Below, one piece after another: positions 1 to 6,100 of a DNA stretch of 6,849 bases. The stretch comes from JAJRXG01 sp038523965 (GTDB lineage Bacteria > Bacteroidota > Bacteroidia > Chitinophagales > Saprospiraceae), in contig JBCBIX010000129.1 in NCBI GenBank assembly GCA_038523965.1, forward strand, positions 1 through 6,849. Direction: 5' to 3'. The translations under genes were made by a program, and so were the position numbers. Below the pieces are notes generated by a model, which was not told where the DNA came from, did no database searches, and saw only the letters and a program-made list of their open reading frames with translations. Every line of letters starts with the position of its first letter. Positions within the stretch are counted from its first letter, which is position 1.

Positions 1-114
1 TGTGAATGTTTCTCCACTGTCGTCGTCCGTGAGAGTTACTTCTACTCCTTCAATTGGAGTATCTCCGATATCATCATTGTCGGTGTCTTCAAGTACCACA
101 CCCGAGATCGTTCC
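1..114 (-). repeat. SdrD B-like repeat B, start only (residues 2097-2134, cut by window edge)
   Basis: GTISGVVLEDTDNDDIGDTP (2097-2116) and IEGVEVTLTDDDSG (2117-2130) align with the start of repeat A. At the DNA level, 61-90 and 421-450 match at 27 of 30 bases at exactly 360 bases distance. The rest of the repeat, any further copies, and the C-terminus (where a T9SS sorting or gliding-motility-type domain would be expected) lie beyond the left edge. Confidence 0.8.
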
Positions 115-3100
115 AAGCTGCTCCTCTACGAAGTTGTTGTTCTCGTCATCTTCTCCTGGCTCGAGCGTAACAGCGATGGTGTCATCCTGATCCAACACGC
201 CATCATTGGCATCTCCATCATCCGACTCATCTCCATCGAATACATCTACAAAGTCCTCATCAGTGCTTAGTATCCCAGTAGCTCCTTCATCCTGAACGAC
301 CGTATATTGACCAAAATCGACATCCTCAAAGCGATAGTTTCCATCGGCATCGGTTATCGTTCGTGCCACCTCTACACCATTCTCATCGAGAAGAATAATC
401 GTTATGTTCTCAAGGTTTTGATCTCCGATGTCATCATTGTCGGTATCCTCGCTCACATTACCAGAAATAGTACCACTTGGAACAACCGAGGCGTCATCCC
501 CATCATCTTCATCATCTGGATCCTGGGTCTCATCTGGGTCTTGGGAACCAACTGAACCGTCGCCATCATTGTCGGCTCCATTATCCGGTGTAGAATCAGG
601 ATCGAACTGATCTGACATTGTCACTTCAGCAATATTTTGATAGTCCACCCCAACAAAAGGTCGAACAACAGTGGCTTCAAAGGTCAATGTGACACTGCTA
701 TTAGCAGCAATTTCCAGATCTCCCCAAGTGATTGTACTTCCGTCAACAATTCCTAAAGAACTTCGAGGATTCTCATATCCGTCTGGTAAGTCATCTGTTA
801 CCTCGACTCCTGTCGCCGCATCGGGACCGTCATTCGTTACAATTATTGTAAACGTGACCTCCTGACCTACTGAGGGTGTGCTATCATCAACAGCCTTTAC
901 GAGATTTAAATCTGCGATCTGAGGATCAACAGTCGCATCATCTCCGTCGTCCTCGTCATCTAAGTCTTGGTTTTCATCAGGATCTTGAGACCCAATGTTG
1001 CCATCACCATCATTGTCTGCTCCATTATTTGGCGTAGAATCTGGATCAAACTGATCTACATCTGTAATCTGGGCGATGTTTTGATAGGCTACCTCCGCAA
1101 GTGGGGCCTCCACTACAGCTGTATAAACAATATCAACAGACTGACCTTCTGATATGCTTGGTATAGAATAGCTGTAGGTCCCCTCTCCTCCAATTGCATT
1201 CGCACCAAACGAAGAAACTTCCGTAATTGAGCTGTATCCATTCGGTACTATATCCTCGATCTGAACAGAAGTAGCCTCATTGGGGCCCTCGTTAGTTATC
1301 GAAATGGTGAATGTGACAACATCTCCAACATTTGGACGAGTATCAGAAACAACCTTTGTTAGGTTAAGATCTGCGGCAGGACGCAATCCGATATCCACGG
1401 TCATATCGCCAAAAGAGTCGAACTCATCATCCTGTCCACCACCAACTGTATTATCCTGGTTAGCTCCAGTTTCTTCAACTCCAGTTGGTTCTTGTCCAAC
1501 CGTCAAGGTGAAAACTTCCGTTGTAATCAATGATCCAGGCCCTCCATTCTGAGAGCCATTATTATTCGCATCCGCATTCTCAGCATTGTTAGTTACTCCA
1601 CTAACAATTGGATAAGCATCGGGAACATCACCTGACCGGATCACGATACGATAATCCATCGCCATGAGGTCATCAAAAAAGTAGTTTCCGTTTGCATCCG
1701 TCAGAGTGGTAGATAACTCCGTATCGTCAGGAGCGAGAAGCGTTATTGTGACTCCTTCAATACCTTCTTCGCCTGCGTCTATATTTCCATCATTATTAAT
1801 GTCAGCCCAAACCGTCGAACCGATGGATCCACATCTCTCTACATTGACAGTTATATCATCTCGTCCTTCACATCCTTGAGGAGTCATGACCCTGAGAGTA
1901 TAGGTTATTGTCGCAGAAGGATCTACATCAAGGGTGCTACCGGTAGCTCCAGGAATAGCATCGTCACCGATAAACCACTGATAACTCCATTCTGGTATGA
2001 CAGCATCCGAGCCAATGCTTGTAGATGTTCCTTTACATATTGTTTCGTCGGGACCGGCCTCAGGTTCTGGAAGTTCTTCAATATCAATCTCTATTGACTT
2101 TTCAGACATGCAGCCATTTTTATCAGTCACTTTTAGACGGTAAATACCAGCCTCGCCAACTACGATGTTTTGGTTAGTTGAGATGGAGGCCCCGTTATCA
2201 TCAAACCATTCATATGTGTACATGCCACATCCACCGGCTGCACTGCCTTCTAACATAACCTGGTCTCCACGACAGATAATGGCGTCTTCTCCAGCCTCTA
2301 TAGAGATATTGGCTTCAGTTGTGTTATCTACTGTGATTATTTGGCTGTCAGATACTTCATTATTACAGGCATCGACTACTCGCCATGTCCTTGTAATAAC
2401 AAAGCTACAGGGGAAATTCCCCGTCGTATCCGCCATGAATTGAGTAGTAAAAGCACAATTATCCATGGCATCAACCGAAGCGACATCAGGTACGTCGTCA
2501 GCACATGAGAGTGATACATCTCCGGGTACGCCTACAAGCGTAGGAGCATGCGTATCATTAACCGTTATTCGCTGTTGGCATGTAAATTCTATAGTCTCGT
2601 TGGAAGTCGCTGTACCGCAGCATCCGAAAACTCTGAATTCATCCAACTCCCAAATGTTCTTGTCGTCATCATCGCTATCAAAGCTTGGGGCATAACCCAG
2701 TAATTGGATGGTGAATGTGGTAAATCCGCTATATGAAAAAGCTGAGCTTCCTTCAAAATCAAACACCTCTTGTGACCAATCTGCGGTGACATCGACATCA
2801 ACCTGCTTAAAGATCTCAGCGCCATTCTTGAGCACGCGAACTCCATACTTTGTAGGTGGGAAATTGTTTCCAAAGTTCTCGTTCGTGTGAACACCTCTCT
2901 CATAGAATGTAAATCCAGTTAGCCGTCCCTCATCGTCACCACCAAAAGTCACAGTAAAGGATGTGATATCATTGTCATTGTTGATGAATGAGCTCCCGTC
3001 CTGTCCTCCAACGCAGGCACCACTCTTCGACCCGCCGAATGCTCCTTGGACACATGAACTTTTGCCATCCTTGCGAACTGGGCTTACCGTTAAATCTGTG

Positions 3101-6100
3101 CAAAAACCATCATGTATTGATGTTGCTGGGACGCCATTTCCCGCAAGTGGATTACCTCCAAAATCACCACACAAACTTCCCGTATTAGGACCCGCGAAGT
3201 TCCAATAGGCAATTTCTTGAGGTACGCAAGGGTCCTCAATGGAACGAGTCACAGAAGCTGTCCATGTTCTCGTGATCACTAATGGGCAGGTACCACTTGT
3301 CTCATCTTCAAAAGTGAGAATAGCATTGGGATCACAATCAAGTACTGGCATACCAGTAACGGTGGGATCTGGATCTTGGTCGCATTCGATAGTAATATCA
3401 GCTGGACACTCGAAGCCACCGTCAACAATCACTCTGACTTGGTCACTGGCTTCGCAACCGTCACAACCTGTAACTGTCACGCTATATGTGGTAGTTGAAG
3501 AAGGGCTAACCGTTATTGTGGAGCTTGTGGCACCATTAGACCATCTGTAGCTTACATCACTACTTATACCTCCACCTCCTTGAGAACCGCACTCTATTTC
3601 GACAACGGCCCAAAAATGTTCGTCTGCATTACGATCGGTCCAAAATCCATCGGGACGCATTCTGGCATTGTTGGCGTGGGTTCCCTCATTCGGCTCTCCA
3701 TCCGCCCAATTCAGATAAATGGCAGTCTCATTATCATGCCACCTCCATGTTCCTTCTTGCTGTGCGTCTGAAAGGCCAAGCCAGATGCTACCATTGAGCT
3801 TCGAAGCTAACCACTCGTTCTCTCCCGGTGTTTCAATCTTAGGTAGGTTGCCACCATTGCCTGTCGCAAAGGCGCGTGCCTCACTGAAGCTTACGTCACC
3901 TTCATCTTTTATGTAATAATTTGAATTACCAAAGGTACCGAGGTATGTGACCCCTGCTCCTAAATTCTGAGGACTACAGCTACTGCCAGAACTACAACTT
4001 TGAGACAACATGATGTTAATATCACCATTGACTTCATGTCCGTTTCTCTCAGCCTTAAACCATCCTGAGGCACCAAACCCGAATGAAGTAGCATTCGCAC
4101 CATTCCCGAGCTGAAAGGCAGGACCTCGACGGGAGAGCGTATAAACAATATTTCCACTTGTTAGGGTTCCACTTATGCCTGTGTAGTACACCCAGTCATT
4201 GCTGTTGGTCGATCCACATTCATTTTCTTTAGGGCTTCCAGCAGGAGGTGTCTCACTAAATCCGGTGTACGTGATATCAATTGTAAAAGTCGTGCCACCT
4301 CTTGTCGCTGTGCCGGTAAGTCGAGCAGAACCATCGCCACATTCTTCCCAGACTAAGTCATTATTTCCCGTGTAGTGCTCATGGTCCAACCACAGGACGT
4401 AGTTCTCGTTTCTGTTACAGTGATCAGTATTCGAGACTGTTCTTAAACAACAATCGCACTGGGTAGCTCCTATCACCTCGGCAGATAGTGTTACCTCTTC
4501 TTCTACACAAATTGTGACATCATCTCCAACATCTACAGAGAAGTCATCGCAGCTAATTTCTTTTATTTCGAAAGACACTGTTAGTTCAGAACAGACGGCA
4601 CCTGCACAATCGTCTTGAGCGTAAGCCTTCGCCGAGAGGCTATATTGCCCTACTCCACCATTCCAACCGGATTCATCATCACTATTGGCGCCTGCTGGCC
4701 AAGTGTAAGGAGCAGAATTCTCGCAGGTCTGACTCTGTCCATTGAGCATCAGATCTACTGAAGTAATATTACCATTGACTTCGGCGGCTATATAATACTG
4801 TGACGGTAGGTCACTGGCATCTATGGTTGTTCCGTTAGTGAGCTGTGGAAGTCCTGTAACCCTTGCATCGGTTGCTTCATCGTAGATATAAATCCCAGTG
4901 ATAGCGCCATCACATGGGTCAATACAGGAAGTCTCGATATTTACAGCAGAGCCAAGCACCCAAGATTGCTGTCCGTTTCTGGTATCAATTTGTAATGTGA
5001 ATTTGCTTTCGTTTGCCGGTACATCCTGAAGAGTAAGTGTAACAACATTAGCACAACAAGTGGCATCTGAAGGAGGAAGGGAAGAGTTCGGGCCATTGAT
5101 TGTGCGAGTATCACTGATTCGGCCTGAAGGAATGCTCTCGCAATTAGATCCCGGAGTTCCAGTAAAAGCGGTGGCCTTGAGCGTTCTGCCATCATTGGTT
5201 ATTTCTGAAAATGGAATGGTTATAACGACATCTCTGGTATCATTTGAAAATTGATCGATTGGAATATCGTATTCTAAACAGACCACATTGTTGTAACCAC
5301 TGTACTGAGTGAAAAATCCGCGTGATTCTCCAGCAGAGCTATTGTTACGGTAGATATAAAGTGAAACCGACTGCGCCTTGTCTGTATCATCATCTATAAA
5401 GTCTATACTACTTGGGTTACCAGGAATTATGCCTCTGAGTACCCATACATTCGAAGAGCGTCCGCTTACAGTTTGCTCGTTTAAGATATACTCTTCGCCA
5501 TTAGCCCTCACCCGAAAGTTAGACCCGGGATTACTTCCACTTCCTTTAAACACAAATTCGACTGCAACTTGATAAACATTGCCCGAGTTCGGAACTGGCA
5601 CAGAATGGACGTTGGCCGAAACACCATCATGATCATCGCTTCCAGCATTCTTTCGCAGGTTATAGGTGACGATATCTACACTCTTTCCATCTGTGCATGT
5701 AAAACTCCAATCGATAGGAGAATCTGTGGACGTGGTTTTTAAGTTTCGGCTTTTGTCAGTTGATTGAGGTATAGCAGTAACTGCGGGTGCTACGTCGATG
5801 ATATTACCACGCTCTTGGTCGACATGACTCACCATCAGACGACCATAGTGTGTGCCAGCATTAGATTTAACGATATGTCCCAGCGGAGCCACCACAACTC
5901 CGTAAGAATCATGCTCACCTTCAAGTCTGAGCTTTGTAATAGACTCGAAATTCCAGATGACACTTGCTGCTGATGATTCATCCAATCCATGGATCTCAGG
6001 GACTTGCCATGTATATTCACCTACATCGCCAACATTCACAATGATTGGGTTCTCTTTGGTGAGGTCACCTTGAATCTCGATGGTCCGGTAGGCAGACAGT

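Noticed and set aside
1..1057. CRISPR-like array or DNA-level satellite suggested by recurrent CATCATTGTC words
   Set aside because: The words recur because they encode Asp/Asn-rich segments (DNDGDG, DNDDIGD) in repeated protein modules; spacing is set by 120- and about 150-residue protein repeats, not by short repeats and spacers.
2589..6020. Minus-strand open frames of 61-104 codons (for example 2589-2903, 3960-4157, 4941-5195, 5835-6020)
   Set aside because: They are out of frame with the large gene and overlap well-matched domains in it (HYR guest, lectin boundary, N-terminal beta segments); no independent start signal or domain was seen.
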